A stretch of DNA of 64,000 bases from Humulus lupulus (taxonomy: Eukaryota > Streptophyta > Magnoliopsida > Rosales > Cannabaceae). This document shows, piece by piece, positions 24,801 through 35,936 of the stretch. The first letter of the stretch is position 1, and the number at the start of each line of letters is the position of its first letter. Under the pieces are notes generated by a model, which searched no databases, was not told the origin of the DNA, and saw only the letters and a program-made list of their open reading frames with translations. Where the stretch lies: the NCBI RefSeq assembly GCF_963169125.1, contig NC_084793.1:40605578-40669577 (forward strand), written 5' to 3'. The position numbers were made by a program, and so were the translations under genes.

Positions 24801-26039
24801 AAATGCCTAGATGCATGAACACATTCAAGCACAAATCAATAAAGACCACGTACCTGAAAAATGAGCCATTTTGAATAACTTCAAAGGAAACACAAAGTTA
24901 GTTGTGAAAACTCAGGCTCCCATTTCCCCAAGTAAGCCATTCTCACAAGTCATTCCAGTTAAAGCCCGTTCTTTCTGACATATAAGCATAGCAAAATCTT
25001 GAAAAGAGTCTAACCAGAATGATGGCTAGATAACAGAAGAATAGAATTACTTATCAACAAAAAAATTTAAGTACAAACATTTTCTTTCCCATAATTAGAT
25101 TTCTGATGACAGTCATTATCAGCAAGTTTATGAAGAGTAAAGTCCACTCTAAATAGTAATCAAGTGGTAAAACAGTCCAAATTCAACATGTTATACATAT
25201 GATGTAAGCATATAAATATGTATATAAATATATACTTCTCAAAGTCAAAAGTCTGCCCTTATTGTGCCAGAATCTAAGCATATGAATATGAATGATGATG
25301 TGGTATAAATTGAAGGGTAACAGCCAAAACAAGTAGTTATCAAACCTAAATTGTGACCCTTATACTGACACACAGAGAGAGTTCAGGTTCTAACAGCTGG
25401 AGATGATCTGGCAGCTGATACTTTCAATCACAAGTTCATAAATAATTTCAGCACCCAGTAAATCAAACATAGTAAACAAGAGCTAGCTTGCAATGTATAT
25501 ATATATATTTATATAGAGAGAGGAATTATTCAAACATGGGTCAGGAGGCTAGGCAAATAATAATCTTAACTCATACATGGGATCCACCCCACACCAGTAT
25601 TGCTAGTGAATAGATACACTACTAAATTTTTAGAGTTAAAGAGTAGTAGTACATAATTTCAAGATATATTTTTTTATTCATTTCAAAATGTTCTGGCATG
25701 AGAAGCATCCCCACAACTGATTCGAAGAACAATCACACATTGATTGTTGAAGAAAATGATGTCTCACAAGCACATCACGTGAATTTGTAGGTTGTAATCG
25801 TGGCTCATTCTTTCCTTCGAGTAGAAAAGATCAATACTGTAGAGTAAAACTTTTGCAGAGTATATTCCAAAAGCTTCTTATTGATATTTGCATGTTGCTG
25901 TCCCTTAATCAATTAATTAATAATTATGCTTATATACATATATATGGATTTTCATTTGAAGTTTTCATGGTCCCTTATCTATATAACTCAGGTTTCAAAA
26001 AGCTACCTGTGATATATATCTTTGAAATATAATACCATT
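21855..26039. other. AT-rich DNA upstream of CACTA-1 genes, no supported gene
   Basis: About 4.2 kb of AT-rich sequence. A GA-rich stretch ending in a good splice donor (22870-22935, gacagaggtaagc) resembles a plant 5' leader but has no coding partner. A 53-bp exon-like piece on the minus strand (about 23488-23545) has AG and GT borders but no recognisable family. There is no CACTA right end here, so where CACTA-1 stops is unknown. Confidence 0.5.
25978..25986 (+). promoter_or_regulatory. TATA box before the O-methyltransferase fragment
   Basis: The sequence tctatataa lies about 55-60 bp upstream of the ATG at 26040 and is a normal plant TATA box spacing. It suggests that the gene fragment was copied together with its promoter. 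Confidence 0.45.
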
Positions 26040-26500
26040 ATGGGTTCTCAAGGAATTAACAGCAGTGAGTTATCCCAAGGTCAAGCCCATTTGTACAAGA
26101 ATATGCTATCCTACGCAACACCCATGTCTCTAAAATGTGCAATTCAGCTAGGCATACCAGACATAATCCACAACAATGGCCAAGGCCAAGGCCAACCCAT
26201 TACTCTCCCTGAGTTGGTCTCTGCCCTTCAACTTGCTCCAGCTCAAACTGGTTTCCTCTACCGTCTGATGCGCCTATTAGTACACTCTGACTTGTTCACA
26301 GCAAAGAAAGTTATTAGCCAAAATGAAGAAGAAGTAGATGCATATGGTCTCACACCTTCATCTAGATTACTTCTCACTAATAATGGTAATAATGAGGTCC
26401 CAAGCTTGTGCCCCTATGCTCTTGCCGTGCTTGATCCTTCTATTGTAACTTCATTCCATTTCCTTGGAAGTTGGTTCCAGCAGAAAGATGCAACTCCAAG
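26040..26500 (+). pseudogene. truncated plant O-methyltransferase (N-terminal part)
   Basis: The reading frame from the ATG at 26040 gives the dimerisation domain of a class II plant O-methyltransferase of the resveratrol/isoflavone type. Visible landmarks are LYKNMLSYATPMSLKCAIQLGIPDI, here split as KNMLSYATPMSLKCA and IQLGIPDI, then FLYRLMRLLVHSDLF and YGLTPSSRLLL, ending in TSFHFLGSWFQQ. Full proteins are about 350-370 residues; here similarity stops after about 150 residues. The SAM-binding motifs and the catalytic His are absent. The frame stays open to 26732 but the added 75 residues (Pro-, Arg- and Ser-rich) do not belong to this family. The junction near 26500 marks a chimera or a break. 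It lies upstream of an L18a fragment and a CACTA terminus, which suggests capture by a transposon. Confidence 0.8.
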
Positions 26501-26741
26501 TCCACACACCTCCCCGCCTGTTTCCCTTGTTCCTCCTCCTCCAATCCACACACCTCCAGCGATCGAGCTTTCAAGTGATAGGAGGAGACGAAATGAGTTT
26601 TCCAGCGTCCATGGGTTTTCGAGGCTGTTTGACCTTGATTTTCCATCCACGATGAACGACGTCCATGGCAAGAGCACTCGTGCCTCCATTTATCTCTGTG
26701 AGATATATATAATTCATTTTAGAGAAAAGTGATAACTTTCT

Positions 26742-26759
26742 GTGTGTGTGTGTGTGTGT
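26742..26759 (+). repeat. (TG)n microsatellite
   Basis: Nine or so TG units lie in the presumed intron before the L18a exon. Confidence 0.8.
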
Positions 26760-26796
26760 ATTTTTATTAATGGCTTGTTTTTGTTTTGTGTTGCAG

Positions 26797-27105
26797 TTCC
26801 GCTGGTACCAGTTTGTGGGGAGGGCTCTCCCTACCGAGTCTGATGAGCATCCTAAGATTTATCGGATGAAGCTTTGGGCCACCAATGAGGTCCGTGCCCA
26901 GTCCAAGTTCTGGTAAGCCAAGGTTTTGATTGTGATTTTAAGAGCTTTTAGCTTTGTTATTGGATTTAGGGGATTCTAGACATGTTTTTTTTTATTTGGG
27001 TTATTGATTTTTTTTGTTTTTGTTGATTGATTTTTGATTATGTATTTTCTGAGGAAGTTGAAGAAGGTCAAGAAGAGCAATGGCCAGGTTCTTGCTATCA
27101 ATGAG
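26797..27105 (+). pseudogene. ribosomal protein L18a (eL20) fragment, two exons
   Basis: Two internal exons of the cytosolic 60S ribosomal protein L18a are present. The first (26797-26912) follows an acceptor ttgcag and reads [20 protein letters not shown] then [15 protein letters not shown], ending at a donor GTAAGCC. The second (27042-27105) reads FLRKLKKVKKSNGQVLAINE and ends at a donor GTACTG. Together they cover about 60 of roughly 178 residues. The acceptor before the second exon reads tgattat instead of ending in AG, so splicing as in the parent gene is not possible. The other exons were not found up to 29800. Introns are retained, so this was copied from genomic DNA and not from mRNA. 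Confidence 0.85.
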
Positions 27106-27724
27106 GTACTGTATTTGCTCATATACCTGATTTAGGATCAACTAAACATTATTCTTTTTACATACAGTTCAAATATGAAGTTGATTCCTTTTTATTTTAA
27201 GTTTTTTTTTTTATGTTTATATTGGTTTGGTCTATGGAAATGGAAGCTATCCCAGTAGGTGAATAGTTAGTTTTAGTGATCTCATATGATTTTGGTGTAA
27301 CATTTCTATTATCTTTTTTTAAGTCTATAGAATTAGTGCTGATTGTGTAATGAAGTTATTCAGTATGTTTATTAAGTTATGTAGTATTTTACTTTTCTTA
27401 AATTGATTATGAGTAGGTCATAGGTTAATTTAGTCACACATATAATATATTTATATTAATAAGTACTACAAAGTGATATTAACTCAAAAAAAATTGAAGG
27501 AGTTGAATGAACGTATAAAGTAAGAAGAAAGAAGCAGTATTCATTTATAACTTGAAAGAAGCAGGCATAAACCTCTTCTCTTTAGCCCAAAAGATTCCGG
27601 ATTTCTTTGAGTGGTACAAACCTAAAGTACAAACCTGAATCTATAATTATAGGTCTTGCCCTCTGGTTCCTGTAATCAAACACACAACAAAAATGATCAA
27701 CAATCTATCTATCTAGAGTCATTA

Positions 27725-27788
<64 letters not shown>

Positions 27789-29819
27789 ATCGAATGCTAT
27801 ATCATAATATCTATGCTTACTCTTTCCAGCCAATATTACTAGTTTGCTCCAAAAAGTTCAAGTCCCTCGGCAAGTATGAGAAAATATGCAACAGATATAC
27901 AAAACAACACAAATATTTTAGAACAAAAAGAAAAAGAACTTTCTTTCATTAGAAAAAAGGATAAGAAAACAGATGTTTAACTAGTGGCTGACATGTTTTT
28001 TCAGTATTTTATAATATTTGAGAGTTTTCATTTTTCAAAGAAGCATTTTGATTGTTTGACAATGAGAAGAATTTACATATTTTACATTCATCACTCTTTA
28101 TTATTTTCAATGCTATTAATAGTTTTGTATTTTGATTCATGAAGCAGGATGTATAGAGTATTACAACTTTTTACTTCTTAAGAATATTACAGATGAAACC
28201 AAGCAAGCATGAGATTGAGAGTTAGGAAACTAAAATGTAATTGTGTATGTTCATAGTATATTAAGAGTTAATTAGTATAATAAATTGAACTGTGATTTTA
28301 TTGAATTGCTCTAGAACTATCATATGCGTTGTTTGCAGGTTTTTAAATTTTGGGGATGTCCGATTTGCAGCCGTTGTGCTGCCCATTTTTCTAGAAATTT
28401 ACGGACTCTTGTCTAGTTAATTTTTATAAAAATCACTTGTTTTATGCACTTTATATATAATACATCAACTATCAATAAGAATGAACTGATAGGTTGATTT
28501 ACTTTGCAACTCTGTTGCATGCTCTTCCTAATCGACTTAGCATATTTAATTGTATACTAAATTATATATCATATGAAAAAATAAATTGTTTTGCAAGCTG
28601 AATTATGTAGATGTTTAGCGCATCGTCTATGCAAGTGATGCGTTTGACTAAGCTCATATAAGATGATGGGTTGTATATATATTTCTATTGTTAGTTGGAA
28701 CTACCTTAAGAATTTGCACAAATAACTTTGAATTGTGATTTTCTATTTTGCGTAGTCTTTCAAATGTAAATTAGATTTATAAATTTGGATTAGGCTTATT
28801 CACAACTCGTTGTGTTACTTTAACAACTTTGTCTTTAGATCTTCTAAAACAACTTGTGTTTTTTCTTTGCAGAAAAGTTGTAAATTTAATTGAAAATTTC
28901 AATTTAGGTTTGGTCCTTCTATTTCTCTCACATTCTCAATGTGGTATGTCTAGGGGACCATTTTATTCCTTTTAAATTAACTGCTTGTTTGTTATCCTTG
29001 TTTTGGATGAAAACTTTCTACTTAAACATTTCTTATTATGAAACTAAGAACTCCTTATTATGTTATCGGTCCTCTTATTTATAACTTTATTATCTTTTCT
29101 TTTCTTGCTAAGTACTATGGACTTATAATCTGATGCATATTACCTACACAGTGCATGTCTTTATATGTGTGTATATATGCATATTAATTTCTCGTTGTGT
29201 ATTGTATATTTGCTAATGTGCTATGAATGATTGGTAATTTGGTTTATTAATGTCTATGTGATTTGATAAACTAACTAGCTAAGACTAACTACTTAAGCCA
29301 TGAGAAAGTGTCGATATTCTTAGCACTAAATGTTTAGAATTTAAGACTCAATTTTGCAACCTCAAGTTCTCTATTTATTTTAGTTTTGGTTTGACTTTAA
29401 TGGTGTTTATTCTGTATTGTAGGTTAAAACTCTACTTCGATATTTAAGAGAACCAAGACAATTATATAAGAGAACCAAGGCTACAAGAAATTCTTCTTCA
29501 AGTTGTTGGGTATTATTTTCTTTCTTGCTTGTAAGAATTATGTACATTGAGGTTTTTATCTATGTATATAGTTTTGTTGCGTTCTAACATTATATGTAAT
29601 AGATAGATTAATTTCAATTGTAAAAGTTAGTTTTTTTTTTTAAAAAGAAGACAATTAAATTGTTAATATAATTAGCTCCTTGTAAAAAATTTGTTATTAT
29701 AATCTATAAGTTATTAGATTTGAATACAAATGTTTCATTTAAATCATAATTTTTAATTTAAAATAAATATAAATTAATTTTTTAAAAATTAAAAATATAA
29801 CTTTTAAGGACACGCATTG
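27106..29819. other. AT-rich DNA, no supported gene
   Basis: About 2.7 kb with low complexity and no coding sequence that I can support. It contains the long CT microsatellite at 27728-27786. The stretch could be intron or flanking sequence carried along with the L18a fragment. Confidence 0.5.
27728..27786 (+). repeat. (TC)n microsatellite
   Basis: About 29 uninterrupted TC units. They create a Ser-Leu repeat frame that is not a gene. Confidence 0.95.
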
Positions 29820-30056
29820 CACGTCCTAAAAAGAATTCATCGGCGTTTCCAGCAACGACGACGCCTATTAACTGTCGGCGTTGCCAGGAACGGTGACACC
29901 TAATAACTGTCGGCGTAGCTAACAACGGTGAACCTGATAACTGTTGGCGTAGCTACCACTACGCCGGCATAAGAAAATATGACGGTTAGTCGACTGTCAT
30001 TGTTGCTCAATAGTGACAGTTAAAAACTATCGGGAAATCCCATTTTTGTAGTAGTG
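29820..30056 (+). mobile_element. CACTA-2 right end with subterminal repeats
   Basis: The element ends atttttgtagtagtg at 30056, the inverted form of the 15-bp CACTA terminus at 14333. Just inside are three to four units of about 40 bp around taactgtcggcgt..gc..aacggtga (29860-29960). These units do not resemble the gtcggttt units at the 14333 end. The flank at 30057 is copia-2 pol, whereas the flank left of 14333 is gypsy A. I therefore treat this as the end of a second CACTA family, possibly the carrier of the O-methyltransferase and L18a fragments. Confidence 0.75.
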
Positions 30057-33016
30057 CAAAACTAAAAAAAAATGTTTTGCTGGGTGATCGATTGAAAGCT
30101 AATTTAATTAGTATAAGTCAAATTTGTGATCAAGTATACACTGCTAATTTTTTATGCGATGATTGTAGTGTGATTGGTCAAAATGGAAATTGTGTTCTAA
30201 AATGATTCATATTAGTTGATAATTGATATACACTCTCACAAAATTTGTTATGTCACTCGGCCATAAGCAATTCTATTGATTTAAGGCATGAAAAACTTGG
30301 TCACTTTTAATTTCAAAATATTGAAAAAATTGTCAAATGTAGGTATTGTTCGTGGTTTACCCAAACTAGGTAGAGAATCTACCAGTAAGGGTGAACCTTG
30401 CCAACTTGGTAAGCAATTAAAGATCGCTCACAAAGGTATCACAGATGTGAATACCACCAAGGTCTTAGAATTTCTTCACATGGATCTAATGGGTCCAATT
30501 CAGGTCGAAAGCTTAAATGGAAAAAGATACATTTTTGTGTGTGTAGATGATTTCTCTCGTTTTACTTGGGTTGATTTTTTAAGAGAAAATTTTGACACTT
30601 TTGAAGCTTTTAAAACACTTTGTTTAAAATTACAAGTTGAAAAATATTGTAATATTTGCAAGATTGTTAGAATTCGTAGAGATCATGGTAAGGAATTTGA
30701 GAATGCTATGTATGATGAATTATGTAAATTTTGTGGTATATCTCATGAATTTTTAGCTCCCAAAACTCCTGAAAATAGTGGAATTGTTGAGAGAAAGAAT
30801 CATACTTTTTCGGAAATGGCAAGAGTAATGTTGAATAGCAAGAAACTGTCCAAAAGATTGTGGGCAGAAGCTATTAATACTACTTGCTACACAATAAATA
30901 GAGTGTTTTTTACGTTCAGGTACTGCCAAAACTCCTTATGACATCTGGAAAGGTAAGCGTCCAAATGTAAGTTATTTTCACATTTTTGGGTGTGTGTGTT
31001 ACATATTGAGAGATCGAGAAAATGTTGGAAAATTTGATGCTAAAAGTGATGTAGGTGCATTTCTTGGTTATTCCATAAATAGTAGGGCATATCGTGTGTA
31101 AAACATGAGAACCCAAATTGTTATGGAGTCTGCTAATGTTATTGTTGATGATGTCAAAGATTGTTCGGAACTTTCAACAAAAGCCGAGATAGATAAATTT
31201 CTGGAAGAATATCTTGTTCAAACAAAAGTGGAGAATGATGTATCAGAAATTCCATCTATTTCTATAGGAATTGAAATTTAATCATCATCTGACGCATCTA
31301 ATACATCCACATCTAAACAGACAGAGACGCAAATGCCTAAAATTATCATTGATTCAATCCAGATGATACTTCAACCAAGGTTAAAAAGAATCATCCAGTT
31401 GATCTCATTCTAGGAGATTTAGAAGAATGCATGGTCACAAGGAAAGAGTATGTAAATCTCGTCCAATATGTGTGTTTCACCTCTTTCCTTGAACTAAAAA
31501 AATGTGAAAGAAGCTTTAATTGATGAGTCTTGGATTAAAGTTATGCAAGAAGAATTGAAACAATTTTTCAAAAATGATGTGCGGACTCTTGTACCCAAAC
31601 CAAATCACACAAATGTTATTGGAACAAAATAGACTTTTAGTAATAAAAGTGATGAATTTGACACAATAGTGAGAAACAAAGCTAGATTGGTGACACAAGG
31701 TTACACTAAAGTTGAAGGTGTGGACTTTGATGAAACATTTGCACTAGTTGCTAGACATGAATCAATTAGGTTGTTATTAGCTACTGCATGTATCATTAGT
31801 TTCAAATTGCATCAAATGGATGTTATATCTTGTTTTTTAAAAGGCATTTGAATGAAGAAGCATTTCGTTTAACAACCTAAGGGCTTTGAGGATACCCATT
31901 TTCCAAATCATGTTTTTAAATTGAAAAAAGCTTTGTATGGATTGAAACAAGCCCCACGAGCATGATATGAAAGAATGACACAATTTTTGGTGTCTCATGG
32001 TTATCGTAGAGATAGAGTAGATAAAACACTTTTCATTAAATATATCAAGAAAGACATAATCATTGCTCAAATCAATGTTGATGATAATATGTTTGGTTCT
32101 ACATCTAACTATGAAGTGCATGATTTCGCCCGACAAATGAAAGAAGAATTTGAGATGAGTATGGTGGGTGAATTAACCTATTTTTTAGGTGTGAAAGTCA
32201 AGCAATTTGAAGATGGTACTTTTATATCACATAGTAAGTATGTCAAAAACTTAGTGAAAGAGTTTGGTCTTGACACTGCAAAACATACCAAAACTCCCAA
32301 GGGTAAAACAGTCAAATTGAAGAAAGATGAGAATGGAGTTAAGGTAGACCCAACTTCATATCAAAGCGTGATTGCCAGTCTTCTTTATCTCACTGCCAGT
32401 CACCCAGATATATGTTATAGTGTTGGAGTGTGTGCTAGGTACCAAGGAAATCCCATGGAGTCTTATGTGACTGCTGTAAAAAGAGTAATTAGATATGTCC
32501 ATAGTACTCTAGAATATGGCATTTTGTACTCGAAAGAAACAAAATCTAATCTTGCGTGCTTTAGTGATGCTGATTGGGCAGGTAATGCAGATGAAAGGAA
32601 AAAGCACAAGTGGAAGATGTTTATATCTAGGGATCAACTTGGTGTCATGGCACAGCAAAAAGCAAAATTTCATTTCATTATCTACTACTGAGGCCAAGTA
32701 CATTGCTGCTGGCAGTTGTTGTACTCAACTGTTGTGGATGAAACAAATAAAGATTGACTATGGGTTTGAATTAAATACTTTAACTATATTTTGTGACAAC
32801 ACTAATGCAATAAATATTTCAAAAAATCCAGTTCAACACTCACGCACAAAACATATTGATATTAGGCACCACTTTAGTAGAGAGCTTGTTGAAAATAAAA
32901 CACTGATTCTGGAACACATCGAGACTGGCAAGAAAATTGCTGATATTTTCACGAAATCCCAATATTCAATTTGGTTTGATTCCCTCAAGAAATCCTTGAC
33001 GGTTTGTAGTACATAA
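30057..33016 (+). pseudogene. copia-2 pol: integrase, RT, RNase H
   Basis: The frame opens near 30060 inside the segment after the protease (ANLISISQICDQ-like). The longest block (30288-30941) has KLGRES, CQLGKQLKIAHKG and the integrase core: HMDLMG, RRDHGKEF and Glu in VERKNHT. RT fragments follow at 31669-31851 (MRNKARLVTQGYTKVEGVDF, ending in FLKGI) and 31975-32691. The catalytic motif reads NVDDNMFGS, so the Tyr of YVDD is Asn. RNase H (32516-33016) keeps DADWAG in one frame and STTEAKYIAAGSCCTQLLW in the next. It continues with the CDNTNAINISKNP and RTKHIDIRHHF blocks. Stops and shifts occur near 30945, 31100, 31280, 31505, 31632, 31850, 31965 and 32600. Tyr loss and the many stops make the copy inactive. 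Confidence 0.85.
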
Positions 33017-33993
33017 TTTTTGTTTTGATCTTGACTAATTTTTCCTAGCTGGTAATTAAATAATTGTATACCTGTTTAAACGATTTTCAAACTTATTCAA
33101 AAAAAATTGTGAGTACTACTTTTTATATTAATTTTTTTTTTATTTTCATGCTTAGTTTGTTGGTTCAATAAAGAGTTTATTGATGTTATATTTTGGGAAA
33201 ATCGCATGCTAAGAGTGTAATGAGAAAAATTAACTAGAAATTCTTCAGTTTCAGGATACTTTATGAGAATAAAACTACCTACACCAATGTGTGAAAGCCA
33301 ACTTTGAGTAAGTTGAGCCTGTGTGATTAGATCTATGTAGATGATACACTACCAATGAAAATGGCTACTACTGGTGTAGTGTGACAACATCTCCATTGGA
33401 TACTTTAGATTAAGGCCAAAAATTTCCCGACAATGCAATGACCCAAAATTTCACCATACACACTAATACCTGTTCTAAGTGAAGAAAACGTAAAAAATGT
33501 AAGTCTCGTCCTCTATGTTAATTTTTTCCTAAAAATATTATGAGTTCTAGAAATATTTATTTTTATCCCAACACTCTTAAAGCATGTCATATAAATTAAA
33601 TGATTTTTCTAACAATATAGTACTCAATTAATTTTTGAAAGAAAGTTTGTTTATTGTGCTTCAGGTTTCAAAAAATTTGTTAGCAGCAAAAGACAAATTA
33701 TGTCATTATCTATATATATATATATATAATAAAAATGGGGAAGAAAACTGAATTTGTTGTGGGGTGTGAAATCATATTTTATTTGGCAATTATATTCCAA
33801 TTAATGTTGTGGTAATTTTGTTAGTATTATCTCTAATTTTGGGATTGTCTGAATATTAATTTTTTGTGTGAAAAAAAGGAAATATTGAGAATTTTTTTTA
33901 AATAGGAATATTTGCTGCCTTTTTTGTTTTGCTCACATTTAAAACAAAAGTTCTTTTTTAATCTCTTAGTCAAAATCAGGTAACTACGAATTG
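33017..33993 (+). other. copia-2 spacer between RNase H and third ORF
   Basis: AT-rich spacer without coding sequence. It holds a (TA)n run at 33709-33729. It also shares short blocks with the matching spacer of copia-1, for example around 33284-33310. The TATA box for the third ORF ends this stretch. Confidence 0.6.
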
Positions 33994-34001
33994 TTTATAA
34001 A
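33994..34001 (+). promoter_or_regulatory. TATA-like box before copia-2 third ORF
   Basis: The sequence tttataaa lies 125 bp before the ATG at 34119, followed by a CT-rich leader. The corresponding position in copia-1 also has a TATA-like box. Confidence 0.4.
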
Positions 34002-34118
34002 CCCACGTTTGTCACTCTCATGAGATCACTCTCCCATTCTCACATTTTTTCTGGTTATTTCTCCTTGGTTCTTCTCTGCTGTTTTTTATTTCTTGTGCTC
34101 CCTAGTGTGTAAGAATCA

Positions 34119-35819
34119 ATGGCTTGAACCAAGACCGTTGGTACTCCCAGGTCTTCTTCCGGGGCTTCAAGTTCTTCTGCTCCATTAGCTTCGCCATCGA
34201 CGACCTCAGGAAAATCCACCAAGACCAGGGCTCGCAAGCATACTTTTTCCGTCAACTCAAACTCTCCCTTGGTTCTTCCGCCCGTCTCTCTGGCTCAGAT
34301 GACTCGACCGCACCACCATCTGAAGAGGGTACCCACTAGAATAATTGATTCAAGGACTATAAGCCCTAACGTTGCTTCTGAACCTTCAAAGGTTGGATCT
34401 GGTAAATTGAAGGACTCCTTTGAAGCTACAAAGTCCAATTCAGGTCGGTCTCCTGGTTTCCGAACTCGCTCCAAAACCCTTTCCTCTATTCAGAAGGCTG
34501 ACTTGAAGAAAGGTGAGAAGCGTGGCAAAAACTCTCCTATCAAGAACACCCCTCCAGCCAAGAAACTCAATGTTACTCGTCCTCCATGTTCTTCATCTAA
34601 ATCTATTCATGCTGAAGAACATGTTGCCTCTGAAAATTCTGCATCCTCAAAAATCAATAATGCTCCTGAATCCAAGACAAACCTGGAGGATCTGATTGTG
34701 TCTGAAGAGAGGTTAGCTAATTCAGAAGAAGTTCCTGATGCATCAACACTCTGTTAGAGCCCTCTGAATGTGTTCCAGAAGCTCTTCCCCCCAAACAGAA
34801 AGGCAAGCAGACAATGGTCTTTCCCAGTCCAATGGCTCGCAAGGTCCCTACCAAGACCACTGGTGCAAGTTCATCTTTTGTCCCTCATTCGCATCATTTT
34901 TCTCATAATAATCATAAAAGGGATATGTCTTACTATGCAAACCGAAAGGTTATTTGTGAGAAAAATTATGACCTTGCTACTCATAGGGTGTTTGGAATGA
35001 TTGATTTATTGCAGGAAAAAGAGTGGTTAGATTCTTTACAGGGTTTTTCTGGATTTGTTAATCGTATTGTCAAGGAATTTTATGCTAATATCACTAATGG
35101 CTTTCTTAATCATGACTTTTTTATGTATGGTAAAGTCTATATTAGGGGTCATTGGTTTTTTTTAATGTTAAAGACATTGCTACTGCCCTTAATTTGCCTA
35201 TTGGTGTCATCCTGGATACCATTGAATTTGAAAAGGACTTAGTCCTCTCAGAGCTTTTTGATCAGAAAGTACCTTGGAACCCGAGTGCATCAATCTCTAT
35301 CACTGATCTTACCTACTTATATGTTGTGCTCATGCATTTTCCATGTCCAATTGGATGCCTTCATCAAATCATGTTGTTGTGTCTCAAGAGTTGGCATTCT
35401 TTCTGTTTAAAATCAGTACTAGTGCACATATTGATCTCCCTTCATTGATCTTGGATCAAATTGTTTCTCTAAGGAAGACGTAGAAGAAATGGTTCAACTT
35501 GTTGTTTCCTCAACTCATTTTCAAGATACTGTCCTCACAGAAGGATGATAGATGCAAAATGAGTGTCGAGGTTCCCTCTCTTGGTCCTACATTCAAACTG
35601 TTTGAAGGCAAAGACCAACCATCGAAGAAATCAAAGTCTGTAATTATTCCTTCTATCTCTCCACACTTTACTTCTGCTCCATCTGGTGTTAGTCCTGAGA
35701 CATTGGAACTACATGCTATCAAATCTGAATTTGCAGTGGCCATCAATCGACTTGGATCCACGGTGGCAACTCAACAAGCAATCATTGATCAACTGACAGT
35801 ACTATCCAAGAGTATTTAG
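34119..35819 (+). pseudogene. copia-2 third ORF with plant transposon (PF20167-like) domain
   Basis: The ORF starts at the ATG at 34119 and has a TGA as third codon. It then runs open for about 200 codons through a Ser-, Pro- and Lys-rich N-terminal part (many RS, KS and KK pairs, ending SEEVPDASTL). After a frameshift near 34755 the conserved domain follows (34814-35450): THRVFGMIDLLQEKEWLDSL, then NRIVKEFYANI and KVYIRGHWF. A shift at an 8-T run near 35153-35162 follows, then ATALNLPIGVILDTIEFEKD. A further break near 35481 leads to the helical C-terminus ending at 35819. It aligns with the copia-1 third ORF from end to end. Its place after pol and before the polypurine tract is that of env-like genes, but no signal peptide or membrane segment is evident. 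The function is unknown. Confidence 0.75.
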
Positions 35820-35921
35820 TTTTTTATCTTGCTTTAATTTCTACATTTTTCATTAAATGTCTAAAGACCAAGTTTACTTGTCTTTTCTTTTGATTTTGGT
35901 TACTTTGACTACCTGATAGAC

Positions 35922-35932
35922 AAAAAGGGGGG
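35922..35932 (+). other. copia-2 polypurine tract
   Basis: The sequence aaaaagggggg lies four bases before the LTR start at 35937, as expected for the plus-strand primer. Confidence 0.85.
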
Positions 35933-35936
35933 CATT

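Noticed and set aside
27656..27952. 98-codon frame with a Ser-Leu repeat
   Set aside because: It is the translation of the TC microsatellite at 27728-27786 and has no other support.
14333..30056. One complete 15.7-kb CACTA element
   Set aside because: The tips match, but subterminal repeats, target triplets and flanking elements disagree; treated as two ends of different elements.
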